Positions 37,091 through 47,066 are shown, counted from the first letter of the stretch. The stretch: DNA of 64,000 nucleotides from Rhodobacteraceae bacterium (ex Bugula neritina AB1) (GCA_001730095.1 MDLF01000063.1:62001-126000), one strand, 5' to 3'. Translations and numbers: made by a program. Notes: generated by a model not told the origin, from the sequence alone.

Positions 37091-37235
37091 CCATTCCAAC
37101 AAATGGATCACACCATCAAACCATGGGATCAAACAGCAAGCTTTGAAGATCCGTGTAGCCTGGTCCGATTGCGGCAAAGCTGACGTACATACTCGCCGCA
37201 GCATTCTGCAATTTGGACTCAAAGCGCCCACTTCC

Positions 37236-37268
37236 AAACAAAAAACCCGGCCACTCGGACCGGGTTCT
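37236..37268 (-). terminator. Rho-independent terminator of the F0 operon
   Basis: On the minus strand AACCCGG and CCGGGTT form a 7-bp stem with a 9-base loop, followed by TTTTTTGTTTGG. It lies about 30 bases past the atpF stop codon (plus-strand stem positions 37244-37250 and 37260-37266). Confidence 0.9.
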
Positions 37269-37294
37269 TTTAACTTGTCTGTGTCAGCCAATGC

Positions 37295-37852
37295 TTAGTG
37301 CAGCTTGGCGTCCACATCCGCGATGGCGGCGTCGATCAGCTTGTTGGCCTCAGCGGCGGTCATCTGCTTCGCGATCACCTGATCCGCAGCTGCAACAGCA
37401 ATGGAGATCGCCTGGTCGCGAACTTCCTTCACAGCCGAAGCTTCTGCCGAAGCGATCTGCTCCTCAGCAGCCGCCAGACGGCGGGCGATGGAGGTTTGCA
37501 GATCAGCCTTGGCCTGTTCAGCTGCACGGGCAGCCTCGTCACGGGCAGCAGCCACGATCTGATCAGCCTGAGCCTGAACTTCCTGCTGCTTGCGCTCGTA
37601 GGACGCCAGAACGGTCTGGGCCTCTTCACGCAGAGCACGGGCTTCGTCCAGTTCCTTCTGGATGCCGTCGGCACGGTTGTCGAGCTGGCCAGCCAGCAGC
37701 GACGGCACCTTGGCGAACAAAAGAATGCCGATGAACAGAATGAACGCCAGCGCAACAACCAGATTGGTGTTGGACAGGTCCATGCCGCCGCCGACTGCGA
37801 ATGCAGGTGAAGCCGCGCCAAGTGTCAGGGCAAGAGCGAGAATATTGCGCAT
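37295..37852 (-). CDS. atpF: ATP synthase F0 subunit b
   Basis: A 185-residue peripheral-stalk subunit. The N terminus resembles a signal peptide (MRNILALALTLGAASPAFA), followed by a membrane helix (LVVALAFILFIGILLFAKV) and a long Ala/Glu-rich amphipathic helix that reaches the F1 head. This is the b form of the b/b' pair found in alphaproteobacteria and phototrophs. It is the last gene of the F0 operon, and its ATG at 37852 lies four bases after the atpX stop. Confidence 0.93.
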   Translation of the reverse strand: MRNILALALTLGAASPAFAVGGGMDLSNTNLVVALAFILFIGILLFAKVPSLLAGQLDNRADGIQKELDEARALREEAQTVLASYERKQQEVQAQADQIVAAARDEAARAAEQAKADLQTSIARRLAAAEEQIASAEASAVKEVRDQAISIAVAAADQVIAKQMTAAEANKLIDAAIADVDAKLH

Positions 37853-37856
37853 GTCC

Positions 37857-38384
37857 TTATCCTTTCGTCCGCTCGGCAACTGCCGAAGCAATTGCGTCTG
37901 CATCTGCGGTTCCGCCCAGTGCAGTCACCAACGCATCTGCGGTATCGGTGGCCACAGCCTTCACGCTTTCCAGCGCGCCGGCTTTGATCTCGGCGATTGC
38001 TTTTTCGGATTCAGCCGCCTTGGCAGAGATCTGTTCGTCTGCTTTGGCAATTGCCTCATCCAGCCCGGCCTGAATTTCTGCACGGGTTTCGGCAGCGATC
38101 CGCTGCGCTTCCGCACGGGCATCCGCCAGAGCTTTGTTATATGCGTTTTCGGCCTCGACAGCCTTGGCTTTCAAGTCTTCAGCCGCTGCCAGGTCGTTGG
38201 TGATGGTCCCCTGACGCTCGGCCAGCACGCTCGCAATGCGGGGCAGCGCGATGCGCGACAGGATGAGGTAGATCACAACCAGCGCGACCACGAGCCAGAA
38301 GATCTGGTTCCCGAAGGTCGAGAAGTCCAGCTGCGGCATTGCGGAACCGCCGCCGTGTGCTGCCTCTTGCGTATTTGATGCCAT
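37857..38384 (-). CDS. atpX: ATP synthase F0 subunit b'
   Basis: A 175-residue second peripheral-stalk subunit (b'). A membrane helix ([24 protein letters not shown]) near residues 30-52 is followed by a long heptad-rich helix containing [24 protein letters not shown]. Dimerisation is with subunit b encoded immediately downstream. Also called atpG or atpF2 in other genomes. Confidence 0.92.
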   Translation of the reverse strand: MASNTQEAAHGGGSAMPQLDFSTFGNQIFWLVVALVVIYLILSRIALPRIASVLAERQGTITNDLAAAEDLKAKAVEAENAYNKALADARAEAQRIAAETRAEIQAGLDEAIAKADEQISAKAAESEKAIAEIKAGALESVKAVATDTADALVTALGGTADADAIASAVAERTKG

Positions 38385-38467
38385 GTCGTCCTCCCAGGAA
38401 CTTGCCGTTACACCGGGCAGTGCAGGTTCTGCACTGCCCGGCCGTAAGGAAATAGGTTCCTAAGGTC

Positions 38468-38704
38468 TTAGACGGCGAACATCAGCAGCAGAGCGACCAG
38501 GAACGAGAAGATGCCCAGTGCTTCTGCAAACGCGATGCCGATGAACAGGGTTGCGGTCTGGCCGGCAGCTGCCGACGGGTTGCGCAGAGCGCCTGCCAGG
38601 AAGTTGCCAGCCACGTGGCCCACACCGATTGCGGCTGCGCCGGAACCGATTGCTGCCAGACCTGCGCCGACGAACTGACCGAGTTGTGCGATATCGCCTT
38701 CCAT
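38468..38704 (-). CDS. atpE: ATP synthase F0 subunit c
   Basis: A 78-residue hairpin of two membrane helices forming the rotor ring. It contains the helix-1 glycine motif [17 protein letters not shown], the loop residues RNPSA, and the ion-binding glutamate in [11 protein letters not shown]. No sodium-type Gln/Ser signature is evident, so proton coupling is expected. The 87-base gaps on either side may hold ribosome-site structures that allow high translation. Confidence 0.96.
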   Translation of the reverse strand: MEGDIAQLGQFVGAGLAAIGSGAAAIGVGHVAGNFLAGALRNPSAAAGQTATLFIGIAFAEALGIFSFLVALLLMFAV

Positions 38705-38791
38705 GATTTCTCTCCTTACGATGGAATGTGGTGATTTCTAGTTTGGGCAGGGCCTTGTGGGCGCCGCCCGGTAAGCTTTCAGATCCTGGCC

Positions 38792-39592
38792 TTAGTGGCT
38801 CGGGTGCAGTGCGTCCTTCAGGTACACGCAGGTCAGGATGGTGAAGACGTAGGCCTGGATGAAGGCCACCAGAACTTCGAGTGCGTAAACCGCGGTGATG
38901 GCAAAGATCGGCAGGAAGCTGAACATGCCCAGCGCTGCGGCAAAGCCTGCGAACACTTTCAGAACCGCGTGGCCAGCCATCACGTTGCCAGCCAGACGAA
39001 TGCTGTGGCTGACCGGGCGCACAAAGTAGGAAATCAGTTCGATGATGGCCAGGATCGGGCGGAGCGCCAGCGGCGCGCTCGACACCCAGAACAGGCCCAG
39101 GAAGCCAACGCCGTTCTTTACGAAACCAACGATGGTCACAGTGAAGAAGACCAGCGCCGCCAGAACCGCAGTCACAGCGATATGCGAGGTGGTGGTGAAG
39201 GAGCCGGGGATCAGGCCCAGGAAGTTGGCCATCACGATGAACATGAATAGGGTCATGATATAGGGGAAGAACTTGACGCCGTCCTTGCCGGCAACGTCTT
39301 CAACCATCTTGTAGATGAAGCCATAAGCCAGTTCCGCAACCGATTGGGCGCGGCCCGGCACGATGGCACGGCGCGAAGACCCCAGAACCAGCAGTGCAAA
39401 CACAGCGGCAACCGCCAGGGCCATCCACAGGGTCACATTGGTCGGAGTGTACCAGGAGATGTGATCGCCGAACAGCGCGCTCACCTGGAACTGGTCCATC
39501 GGATGGATCGCCAGCTTTGCTTCCGCCGGAGCGAAAATCAGACCCGACACAACTACCAGTGCCAGAGCTGCGTAAAAGAAAATTTTGCCCAT
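38792..39592 (-). CDS. atpB: ATP synthase F0 subunit a
   Basis: A 266-residue stator channel subunit with five or six membrane helices. The essential arginine is in [18 protein letters not shown], and later conserved residues are in [26 protein letters not shown]. The N terminus up to [13 protein letters not shown] looks like a cleavable or extra membrane segment ([25 protein letters not shown]), longer than in some relatives. AGGAG lies about ten bases before the ATG. Confidence 0.95.
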   Translation of the reverse strand: MGKIFFYAALALVVVSGLIFAPAEAKLAIHPMDQFQVSALFGDHISWYTPTNVTLWMALAVAAVFALLVLGSSRRAIVPGRAQSVAELAYGFIYKMVEDVAGKDGVKFFPYIMTLFMFIVMANFLGLIPGSFTTTSHIAVTAVLAALVFFTVTIVGFVKNGVGFLGLFWVSSAPLALRPILAIIELISYFVRPVSHSIRLAGNVMAGHAVLKVFAGFAAALGMFSFLPIFAITAVYALEVLVAFIQAYVFTILTCVYLKDALHPSH

Positions 39593-39632
39593 CGGTCCGC
39601 TTCTCCTGTCGCCAGAGCCTGATCCCGTCGGA

Positions 39633-39977
39633 TCAGCCCCGGTCTTGCGTATTTTTTTCGGCCTCTTCGGCCAGTTTCTGTTCCTGGATCTCTTGCGCGG
39701 TGCGAAGCATCGTCTTCACTCCAGCCGCCAGGCCCAGCATTACAAACAGCACCATGAAGATAGGCAGGGTTCCAAACAGATGGTCCAGCCCGTATCCGAT
39801 GCCAAAGCCGATCCCGAGACCAGCCACCAATTCAATCACCATCCGCCAGGCCTGATTGGCCAGGGAATAATGCTCATCCACGCGCGGCTTGGGCTCTTGG
39901 GCCTTACGCGCCGCTGCCAATTTCTCCTCCAGCTGCGCCATGCGCTGCTTTTGGTCGTCATCGGTCACGGGCGCCAT
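39633..39977 (-). CDS. atpI: ATP synthase protein I
   Basis: A 114-residue membrane protein of the AtpI family, thought to help assemble the c-ring. A charged cytoplasmic N terminus ([25 protein letters not shown]) precedes two helices ([23 protein letters not shown] and [20 protein letters not shown]). The start is set at MAPVTDDD (39977). It is the first gene of the F0 operon, whose promoter should lie in the A/T-rich stretch 39980-40080. Confidence 0.85.
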   Translation of the reverse strand: MAPVTDDDQKQRMAQLEEKLAAARKAQEPKPRVDEHYSLANQAWRMVIELVAGLGIGFGIGYGLDHLFGTLPIFMVLFVMLGLAAGVKTMLRTAQEIQEQKLAEEAEKNTQDRG

Positions 39978-40189
39978 CCTCACGCGAATTTCTATGCAGG
40001 GTGCTAAGGCCAAGGGGCTTAGGAGTCAATTACAAGGATTGAAGATTTAAATGCGGCCTAAGACACTGTTATTAAAAATAATAAAATCCAGCCCCGAGAG
40101 CCCCGCCGCTCTACCGCAGCCGCTGTCGACGCAAAACGGGTCCGGAATCCATATTCAACCAAAAGGTTGATTTTGTCCGGAGGGCGTTT

Positions 40190-41068
40190 TTACCACCGCC
40201 AACGGACGATCCGCCCGTCGATCAGCAAAAGCCCCAGAAGGATCGCAGCCATGCCCCACAGATGCTCGCTCAGCAGCGGCTCTTTCAGCACATAGGTTCC
40301 CAGCAACAACGCTGAGACCGGCGCAATCAGGGTCGGCATAGTGATATTGGTCGGCCCCACTTTGGGCAACACCCAGAAAAAGGCGATGAAAGCAGCAGAG
40401 GTTAGCACAAATCCGATCACGAACAGGGACGCCCAGGTCTCCATCCGCGTGACATGCGGCAGCCCCTCGCTCCAGATGGCCAGCGGGGCAATCGCAACTG
40501 TAGCGCCGGTCAGTGCGATGGCCACCAGCACCACCGGATCCATATCCCGAAAGCTGCGCGCGAAATTGACAGAAAACGCATAGCACAGCGGCGCACAAAG
40601 GGTAATCAGCACTGCCCAGACTTCCGAGGATTGGCCGCCTTGCAGCAGCGGCAGCGACAACAGAACAATGCCCAGGAAACCGCAGATCACCCCCAGAGAT
40701 TTCAGAGCCGAGGCCCGCTCACCGCTGGGCCAGAAATGCGAAACCACCACTGCCAGAGCCGGCGTGGTTGCGTTGACAATCCCCGCCACGCCACTGGCGA
40801 TATGCTGCTGGCCCAGCCCATAAAAGGCAAACGGCCCTGCATAGCTGAGCACCCCGAAGCCAAACAGCGCCAGCCAGCGTCCGGGCCGGCCAGGCACCTT
40901 TTTGCGCGCCGCCAGCACATAGACCCAGCAGCCCAGCGCACCGAAACCGACCCGTCCCATGGACACCGACAACGGCCCCAGCTCACGCAGCAGGATGGCG
41001 TTGAACATGAACGACATGCCCCAGCCGATGCCGAGAACGAAAATCACCGCCCAATAGCGCAAAGCCAT
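40190..41068 (-). CDS. DMT superfamily transporter (EamA)
   Basis: A 292-residue permease with ten hydrophobic helices in two EamA repeats. It begins MALRYWAVIFVLGIGWGMSFMFNAILLREL and includes GVAGIVNATTPALAVVVS and PTLIAPVSALLLGTYVLKEP. Such proteins export or import small metabolites; the substrate is unknown. The start MALRY is conserved, and the longer frame upstream overlaps the divergent regulator. It is divergent from an ArsR-type gene 89 bases away. Confidence 0.88.
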   Translation of the reverse strand: MALRYWAVIFVLGIGWGMSFMFNAILLRELGPLSVSMGRVGFGALGCWVYVLAARKKVPGRPGRWLALFGFGVLSYAGPFAFYGLGQQHIASGVAGIVNATTPALAVVVSHFWPSGERASALKSLGVICGFLGIVLLSLPLLQGGQSSEVWAVLITLCAPLCYAFSVNFARSFRDMDPVVLVAIALTGATVAIAPLAIWSEGLPHVTRMETWASLFVIGFVLTSAAFIAFFWVLPKVGPTNITMPTLIAPVSALLLGTYVLKEPLLSEHLWGMAAILLGLLLIDGRIVRWRW

Positions 41069-41157
41069 ATCCACCGCCCTCCAGCATGCCGCACGCTGAT
41101 CCATCGCATGTTTTGCAGGATTGTCGACCCGGTTCTTGCCCTTTAGGACTGTCAGGC

Positions 41158-41493
41158 ATGAGCGATCCACTCGACACCGTCTTTGCAGCGCTGGCTGACC
41201 CGACTCGCCGGGCAATCCTCACCATGCTCCTGGAGGATGACATGGCAGTCACAGATGTGGCGGAGCCTTTCGAGATGTCGCTCGCCGCCATCTCCAAACA
41301 TCTGACCATCCTGACCCGCGCCGGACTAATCGCGCAGGAAAAACGCGGCCGGGTGAAATGGTGCAAGCTGCAGCCCGACGCAATGCAGGCTGCCTCTGTT
41401 TGGATGCAAGGGTTCGGTCAGTTCGAACCGGTCAATCTTGATGCCTTCGAGCGCTTTCTGGAAGCGGAACTGGCAGACCGGGACGGCGGCTAG
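41158..41493 (+). CDS. ArsR-type winged-helix regulator
   Basis: A 111-residue helix-turn-helix protein (LDTVFAALADPTRRAILTMLLE, AVTDVAEPFEMSLAAISKHLTILTRAGLI). It lacks the cysteine metal site of ArsR/SmtB sensors (the only Cys is in KWCKLQ), placing it in the metal-independent group often paired with SRPBCC proteins or exporters. The ATG follows a weak AGGACTG site. It is divergent from the DMT transporter and may regulate it. Confidence 0.85.
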   Translation: MSDPLDTVFAALADPTRRAILTMLLEDDMAVTDVAEPFEMSLAAISKHLTILTRAGLIAQEKRGRVKWCKLQPDAMQAASVWMQGFGQFEPVNLDAFERFLEAELADRDGG

Positions 41494-41501
41494 CAAGGGG
41501 C

Positions 41502-41927
41502 TTAGCGCACCACAAAAACCGACGCTTTCGAATGTCTCACGAGATACCCGGCATGTGACGAGAAGATATGATCCATCAGCCGTGGCGCGTGGCTTCCCGC
41601 CACCACAAGATCAGCGCCGATTTCCTCGACAGTTCGGGCAAGAATGGAATCCACCTCTGCCGCCACGTCGTTTGAACGCACTGAAATCCCCTCGACTTTC
41701 ACCCCCTCCGAACGCTCGGCAATCTTCTCCTCAACCCGCCGTGCCAGCATGACAACTGCTTCCGCTGCGGTCTCGCCGTCCAGCGTTTCGCCGGTATGGC
41801 CGCCCGTCACATTGACCAGCGTCAGCCGCGCGCCCTCTATACTGGCCAATTCCATTGCCACATTCATCGCCTTTGGCACTGGATCCGGCAGGCGCAGATC
41901 AATCGGCACCATAATATGCTTGAACAT
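41502..41927 (-). CDS. Universal stress protein (UspA family)
   Basis: A 141-residue USP-fold protein starting MFKHIMVPIDLRLPDPVPKAMNVA, with the ATP-binding signature GSHAPRLMDHIFSSHAGYLVRHSKASVFVVR. The glycine pattern is G-2X-(n)-type but diverges from the classic G2XG9XGS. The family responds to starvation and respiratory stress. It converges on the ArsR-type gene with an eight-base gap. Confidence 0.9.
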   Translation of the reverse strand: MFKHIMVPIDLRLPDPVPKAMNVAMELASIEGARLTLVNVTGGHTGETLDGETAAEAVVMLARRVEEKIAERSEGVKVEGISVRSNDVAAEVDSILARTVEEIGADLVVAGSHAPRLMDHIFSSHAGYLVRHSKASVFVVR

Positions 41928-42017
41928 TTCACGCTCCTTACTACCTGGGGCGCATTTCCTGCCCTGCACGGTAGCAGCCCAATACCAGTCTGCCTTGATG
42001 TCCATCAAGGCGAACGA

Positions 42018-42929
42018 TCAGGCTCCGGCCCGCTGCGTCTTGGCAGCCCCTTCCAGCAGCATCACCAAGGCGATCACAGACATCGCCACACCGATCAGCA
42101 CAAGACCCGGTGGCGCGGTGTGGCCCAGCGCAATCTCCCACAGGATCACCCAGCTTGGCGTCAGATAGGTATAGGCCATCACCTTGGCAGAAGGCAGCCG
42201 CAGGGTTGCGTACTGCAGCAGCACAAAAGTTGCGGAACTGGCGCAGACGGCAAGGTAGAACAGGCCGGTCCACACGATCCAAGGCAACGAAAGCCAGCTG
42301 GTCGCCATGATGTCACCCCAGCCAAAAACCAGCAAAACAGCCGCACCGGCAATCAGCATGCCAAAGGTGAACGGCAGCGCTGGTTCTCCCCGGTTCAGCC
42401 TGCGCACCAGCGGCGTGTAGACGGCGTGCAGAACACACCCCCAGAAATAGATGATTTCGCCTTTGCCGATCTCAAAGGTCATCAGAACATCGAAATCACC
42501 GCGCACGATCACCCAAACCGCACCGGCCGCACCGATGGACAGGGCCAGCGCCATCCATCCTGACGTGATCTGCCGCAGCAAAAGCCAGCCAAAGACAGCA
42601 CTCATCACCGGAACCAGGGTAAAGACCGCTGCCGCGCTAACCGGTGCAGCAGACTGCAGCCCGTAAAACATCAAAACAAAGTAAGCCGCGAACAAACCAC
42701 CCAGAACGGCAAAACGCCAGGGCGCCTTGTAATCCTCGCGGCGAATGCCCCGTGTGGCCAGCACCGCCAAGCCGATGATGGCCGCGGCAATCAGGAACCG
42801 CGCAGCATTCAGGGCAGCCGGAGCGATTTCATTCGCCACCATCCCCCCCAGCGAGAACGAGCCGGCAACCAGAGCCGAAAAGGCCAGCATTGCCAGATGC
42901 CCGCGCAGCGCTTCGCTCACAACTGCCAT
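42018..42929 (-). CDS. DMT superfamily transporter (EamA)
   Basis: A 303-residue permease with ten hydrophobic helices and two EamA repeats (LNAARFLIAAAIIGLAVLATRG; PSAKVMAYTYLTPSWVILWEIALGH). Its 5' end overlaps the LysR gene stop by 13 bases, so it is co-transcribed and probably governed by that regulator. It is not closely similar to the other DMT gene at 40.2 kb. The substrate is unknown. Confidence 0.87.
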   Translation of the reverse strand: MAVVSEALRGHLAMLAFSALVAGSFSLGGMVANEIAPAALNAARFLIAAAIIGLAVLATRGIRREDYKAPWRFAVLGGLFAAYFVLMFYGLQSAAPVSAAAVFTLVPVMSAVFGWLLLRQITSGWMALALSIGAAGAVWVIVRGDFDVLMTFEIGKGEIIYFWGCVLHAVYTPLVRRLNRGEPALPFTFGMLIAGAAVLLVFGWGDIMATSWLSLPWIVWTGLFYLAVCASSATFVLLQYATLRLPSAKVMAYTYLTPSWVILWEIALGHTAPPGLVLIGVAMSVIALVMLLEGAAKTQRAGA

Positions 42930-43795
42930 ACCTTGGCCTGTTCCTTCAGGAACTTCAGGAAGGTCTGCACCTTGGTGGTGCGGTGCAGGTCTACATGGGT
43001 CACCAGCCACAGCGTGCCTTCCCAGTCTTCCTTTGGCGCCATCATTTCCACCAGGTTCGGATTCTGCCGCGCCTCCCAGGCCGCCATAAAGCCGATACCA
43101 GCGCCGCTGTGCACCGCATTCTGCATGGTGAACCCGTTGGAGCAACGGAACGAGATCGCCTCTGTCGGCGCATTGGCCCGCAGCCAGCGCGAAAACGGGG
43201 CGCGGCTGTTTTCATCGTCATTGCCAATGAAGCGGTGGTTCGCCATATCCTCCACGCCCTGCAGCACACCGTATTTTTCGGCATAGGCCTTGGAGGCATA
43301 AAGCCCCACCTGCTGCTTGATGAAGGGCTGCACCACATTGTCCGGCTGATCCGGCGCATTACCGGCCCGCACGGCCACATGCGCTTCGCCGTATTCCAGC
43401 CGGAACAGCCGATCGCCGGTCAGGTAGCGGATGATCAGCCCGGGATGCATGTCCTGAAATTCTTTCAACGCCGGCACCAGCATTGGCGCAAAAGAAGCGA
43501 GCGAGGTAATCACCAGTTCCCCGGAAACGTCTTCGCCCTGCCCCTTCAACCGCCCCACGAGCTGGCTGAACTGGTCATCAGTCGCCTGCGCCACCCGCAA
43601 CAGATCCTGACCGGCCTCCGTCGGCGTATAACCGCGTGCGTGGCGCTGAAACAGCTTCACTCCAAGACGCGTCTCGATCGCATCGATATGCCGTATAACC
43701 GTTGCATGGTGCACGCCAAGCACCTCGGCGGCTCCGCTGACCGTGCCCATACGGGCCACCTGATAGGCGGTGCGCACCTCGTCCCAATTCTCCAT
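42917..43795 (-). CDS. LysR-family transcriptional regulator
   Basis: A 292-residue regulator. The helix-turn-helix occupies residues 3-62 (WDEVRTAYQVARMGTVSGAAEVLGVHHATVIRHIDAIETRLGVKLFQR), and a periplasmic-binding-like effector domain follows from about 90. The ATG at 43795 has GGAGG six bases upstream. Unusually for the family it is upstream of, and in the same direction as, its probable target, a DMT exporter. The effector is unknown. Confidence 0.9.
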   Translation of the reverse strand: MENWDEVRTAYQVARMGTVSGAAEVLGVHHATVIRHIDAIETRLGVKLFQRHARGYTPTEAGQDLLRVAQATDDQFSQLVGRLKGQGEDVSGELVITSLASFAPMLVPALKEFQDMHPGLIIRYLTGDRLFRLEYGEAHVAVRAGNAPDQPDNVVQPFIKQQVGLYASKAYAEKYGVLQGVEDMANHRFIGNDDENSRAPFSRWLRANAPTEAISFRCSNGFTMQNAVHSGAGIGFMAAWEARQNPNLVEMMAPKEDWEGTLWLVTHVDLHRTTKVQTFLKFLKEQAKVWQL

Positions 43796-44247
43796 GACTG
43801 CCTCCTTGACTCGCATGCCGCATCTGCGCGATTTCGCACACCACCCACCAAAATGGCAGTGCTGCGTTCAAAAATGCAATAGCCCAGATCTCTATCAGCA
43901 ACAAGGACAGGACCTTCACCAAGGCATATGCCATCCTCCACATCACCTCTTTCGCCCGCCGCCTTTGGCCCGGCGACCCGCGGCCTCTCTGCACAGGTCA
44001 TATCCCGTCTTGAGACAGCACAGGTGATCCGCCATGATCTCGCCGCCCTACTGACTCTTCAGGACAAGGTCAGGATTGGCGGCAATTTCACCCTAGCCGA
44101 TCAGCGCATTGACAGGCAAAACCAGCGACCCGCACGCAGCAGCATGCTGCGGCACAGGCAGCAAAGAACGGCCAACAGCTTTCTGTTTGCAACCCCCGCC
44201 GCCGTTTAGGCGGCTGCGGTAGGGACATTAGAGGGGAAAGAGAGTGG
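43796..44247. other. 452-base gap between LysR and the deacylase gene
   Basis: No gene can be firmly assigned. A plus-strand frame at 43928-44209 encodes 93 residues (SAQVISRLETAQVIRHDLAALL in the middle) but has a cramped AAGG ribosome site and no family resemblance. Its stop codon falls inside a GC-rich hairpin, GCCGCC-gttta-GGCGGC. The region also holds the lysR promoter, which should lie just above 43800. Confidence 0.4.
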
Positions 44248-44775
44248 CTAAACCCAGTGCACTTCAACGCCGATCTTCTCAAAAAACGCCATGACGTCTG
44301 CGCGCGTCATCGAGACCGTGCGGTCATTGACCAGCGGATGCATAAAGATCACATCCGCGTCCTGCGCGGCAGCATCCATATAGAATGTCACGCCTTTCTC
44401 TGCGCCAGTGATCATCGCCAGCGGGCTGACCGCACCGGGGCGAATGCCAAGGTTCTCCAGCAGCCGATCCGCTGAGCCGAAAGACAGGTTGCCGATGCCC
44501 AGCTCAGCACCCAGGCCCTTGAGGTCGATCTCCCGGTCCTGCTCCAGCGTGACCAGATAGTTCCGCTTCTTCTTGTCCCGCAGGTACAGGTTTTTCAGCC
44601 GCAGCGCGTTTTCGCCCGGCACCATGAACTGACCCTCGACATTTTTGGCGTCCTCAACGGTGCGCAGCGGCACATGGGTGTGTAGGACATAGGGAATACC
44701 CCAGTCGTCCAACTGCGCCAACAGCGCGTCAGAGGAGACAGGCAGGCTGTCCTGATAAGCAGAAGAGGCGTCCAT
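44248..44775 (-). CDS. Prolyl-tRNA deacylase-like protein (YbaK/ProX domain)
   Basis: A 175-residue YbaK/ProRS-associated editing domain that hydrolyses mischarged alanyl- or prolyl-tRNA. Features are PYVLHTHVPLRTVEDAKNVEG, KNLYLRDKKKRNYLVTLEQDREIDLKGL, the substrate loop SFGSADRLLENLGIRPGAVSPLA and the C-terminal VNDRTVSMTRADVMAFFE. The conserved lysine typical of ProX lies in RLKNLYLRDKKKRNYLV. The start is set at MDASSAY. It lies downstream of the EF-G-like gene on the same strand. Confidence 0.88.
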   Translation of the reverse strand: MDASSAYQDSLPVSSDALLAQLDDWGIPYVLHTHVPLRTVEDAKNVEGQFMVPGENALRLKNLYLRDKKKRNYLVTLEQDREIDLKGLGAELGIGNLSFGSADRLLENLGIRPGAVSPLAMITGAEKGVTFYMDAAAQDADVIFMHPLVNDRTVSMTRADVMAFFEKIGVEVHWV

Positions 44776-44885
44776 GATCTTGCTCCGCAAACCGTTGTCT
44801 GAATTGCCAAGCAGATCGCGCGGAACCGCAGGGAAATGCAAGGGGTCCAGCGCCCCTTGCAGGTTGTTTTGCGCCACACCGGGCC

Positions 44886-46793
44886 TCAGGCCTCAGCGAA
44901 ATCAGCGCGGCGGGCTTCTTCATAATGGTCAAAACCGGTGCTGAACCAGCCAGTGCCGCGGGTATGGCTGGCCAGCGTGTTGCACAGCTCATCCTGCGCC
45001 GCCATCGGCAACAGGGTCTCGAACACATCCCAGCCCGCGACACCGTCTTCGGCTTCAAACCCCAGGATCTGCCCTTTCATGCCGCTGACCACCGGCACCA
45101 GCCCACCAGTGAACACCGAGGGCACATGGATCTGCACCCGCATGATCGGCTGCAGCAGCGTGGCGCCGGCCTCTGCCATGGCCTCCTTCACCGCGTTCTT
45201 GCCGGCTGTGCGAAATGCATAGTCGGAACTGTCGACTGAATGGTGCTTGCCATCCTTCAGCGTCACGCAGACATCCACCACCGGATGGCCGTTCAAGCCC
45301 TGCGCCAGCGCCTCGCGCGCGCCCGCCTCGACCGATGGGATATAGTTCTTCGGCACCGCGCCGCCCTTCACAGTTTCCTCAAACACAAAGCCACTGCCGC
45401 GCGGCAAGGGTTTCACCTCAACCACCACATCCGCAAACTGCCCGGCGCCGCCGGACTGCTTGCGGTGGCGGTGATGGATCTGCACCGGCTTGTTGATGGT
45501 CTCGCGCAAGGCGGGCGGCACCATCTCCTCTGTGACCTCGACCCCGAACTCTGCTTTCAGTGTGTGCTTGATGCGGCGCATATGCAGCGGCCCTTGCAGG
45601 CTCAGCAGCGCATGGCCGCTGGCCTCATCCTGGCCAACTTCCAACGCCGGGTCGATTTCCGCCAGCCGCTCCAAAGCGCCCGACAGCCGCGCGTCGTCAC
45701 GCTCATGCATTGGGGTGATCACCCGCCGAAAGGTTGAGGGCCGCGGCTGCGCCCAGTCTGGCAAGGGCGCAGCACCGTCCGTCCCATAAGCAAATCCCAG
45801 GTTCAGATGGTCGGACTTGACGGCCTGCCCCATGTCCCCTGCCCCAAATGCGCCCTGCGCTGCCGCACCAATTGCCGTGAACGACCCCAGCGACGCGCCG
45901 CCAACCGCTGCGCCGTTGCCGACACCCGTGTCCATGGCCCGCACCATGATGGTCTTGCCCAGATGCTTGACCAGATCCGCCATGCAGCCGACCGCAATCA
46001 CCTTGCCATCCTGCGAAAGGCGCTCCAATGCAACTCCCACATCCGGCGCCTCATGGCGCAGCGATTTCATCAGCCGCAGGATGCCGTTCTTGTGCTCTGC
46101 AGATCCCATCAACGCCGGTATCAGGTCATTGTGCTGCAAGACCTTAGTGGCCACCTCATAGACCTCCTCGGCCATCACCTTCTGATCCTCGATCAGCTCC
46201 TCCAGCAATGCATCGTCAAAATCTGCCAATGCCTCCAGCAACTCGGTGCGCGCCTCCTGTTCACGGGTATACATCGCCACCGGCAGCTCTATCAGCGCCG
46301 AAGGCTTGCCCTCCTGATACTGCCAGGCACGCTCCGAAATCAGATCCACAGCACCCACAACCTGGCCCTTCTCGCGGATCGGCACCTGCCGCAGAATGAT
46401 GTTGTGGTTGCAATAGGCCTGAAGTGCCGCGACGATTTCCGCCACCCGGTCGGCTGCCTGGTCCATACGGTTGACAAAAATAAAGGCGGGGATGCCCGCC
46501 TCTTCCAGTTTGCGCAAATATGGCGCACTAAGCACCGCAGCCTCGGCATCAGCTGGGACGCATAGCACTGCCGCATCGCTGGCTGCCAATGCAGGGCCCG
46601 CCTGTGAAAGATTGTCGGCCCCGCCTGCAATGTCGACTGCGGCCCAGTCCTCGCCCATGAATGAAAAAGGCTGCAAAGCGGCGACACCTGCAACCTCCTG
46701 CCGTTTGCCTGCGGCATCGTCCAGATTGGCCAGCGCCGAAGCCAGCGTTGATTTGCCGGACTGCGACGGTCCCAGAATAGTGAAAACGCGCAT
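44886..46793 (-). CDS. EF-G-like GTPase, divergent
   Basis: A 635-residue elongation factor G paralogue. Walker A is GPSQSGKST (8-16), G3 is DIAGG and G4 is NRMD rather than NKxD. The domain II, III and IV regions (KQSGGAGQFADVVVEVKPLPRGSGFVFEE) and C-terminal domain V are recognisable. It is about 60 residues shorter than true EF-G and the switch I region is hard to find. The canonical fusA is therefore elsewhere, and this copy probably has a specialised ribosomal or regulatory role. GGGAGGA lies ten bases before the ATG. Confidence 0.85.
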   Translation of the reverse strand: MRVFTILGPSQSGKSTLASALANLDDAAGKRQEVAGVAALQPFSFMGEDWAAVDIAGGADNLSQAGPALAASDAAVLCVPADAEAAVLSAPYLRKLEEAGIPAFIFVNRMDQAADRVAEIVAALQAYCNHNIILRQVPIREKGQVVGAVDLISERAWQYQEGKPSALIELPVAMYTREQEARTELLEALADFDDALLEELIEDQKVMAEEVYEVATKVLQHNDLIPALMGSAEHKNGILRLMKSLRHEAPDVGVALERLSQDGKVIAVGCMADLVKHLGKTIMVRAMDTGVGNGAAVGGASLGSFTAIGAAAQGAFGAGDMGQAVKSDHLNLGFAYGTDGAAPLPDWAQPRPSTFRRVITPMHERDDARLSGALERLAEIDPALEVGQDEASGHALLSLQGPLHMRRIKHTLKAEFGVEVTEEMVPPALRETINKPVQIHHRHRKQSGGAGQFADVVVEVKPLPRGSGFVFEETVKGGAVPKNYIPSVEAGAREALAQGLNGHPVVDVCVTLKDGKHHSVDSSDYAFRTAGKNAVKEAMAEAGATLLQPIMRVQIHVPSVFTGGLVPVVSGMKGQILGFEAEDGVAGWDVFETLLPMAAQDELCNTLASHTRGTGWFSTGFDHYEEARRADFAEA

Positions 46794-47066
46794 GTTCTCA
46801 GATCCTCCCTTAGCTGATGCGAATGCCCGCCAAGGACCGCAGCCGCCAAGGGCGTGCAGCTTGCCTGCGCCAAAGATCTGCCTCGATGCTTTTCTGAGCG
46901 CCCCGTACCCTTGAGTGCAGTACGAGGCCATTTTTAATGTTGGCCAAGCGCCCCGCCCCGTGTCAAGCGCACAGAGGACGTAGCGGCGGTGCCCCACACA
47001 TACTATTTGACGCAAAGCCCGCCATTTTCCCCTGAACGAACACCTTCCCTAAGGTAAGCTTGCATC

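Noticed and set aside
43928-44209. 93-residue plus-strand gene
   Set aside because: Ribosome site spacing is too short, no family match is apparent, and the stop lies within a hairpin; kept only as a note on the gap.
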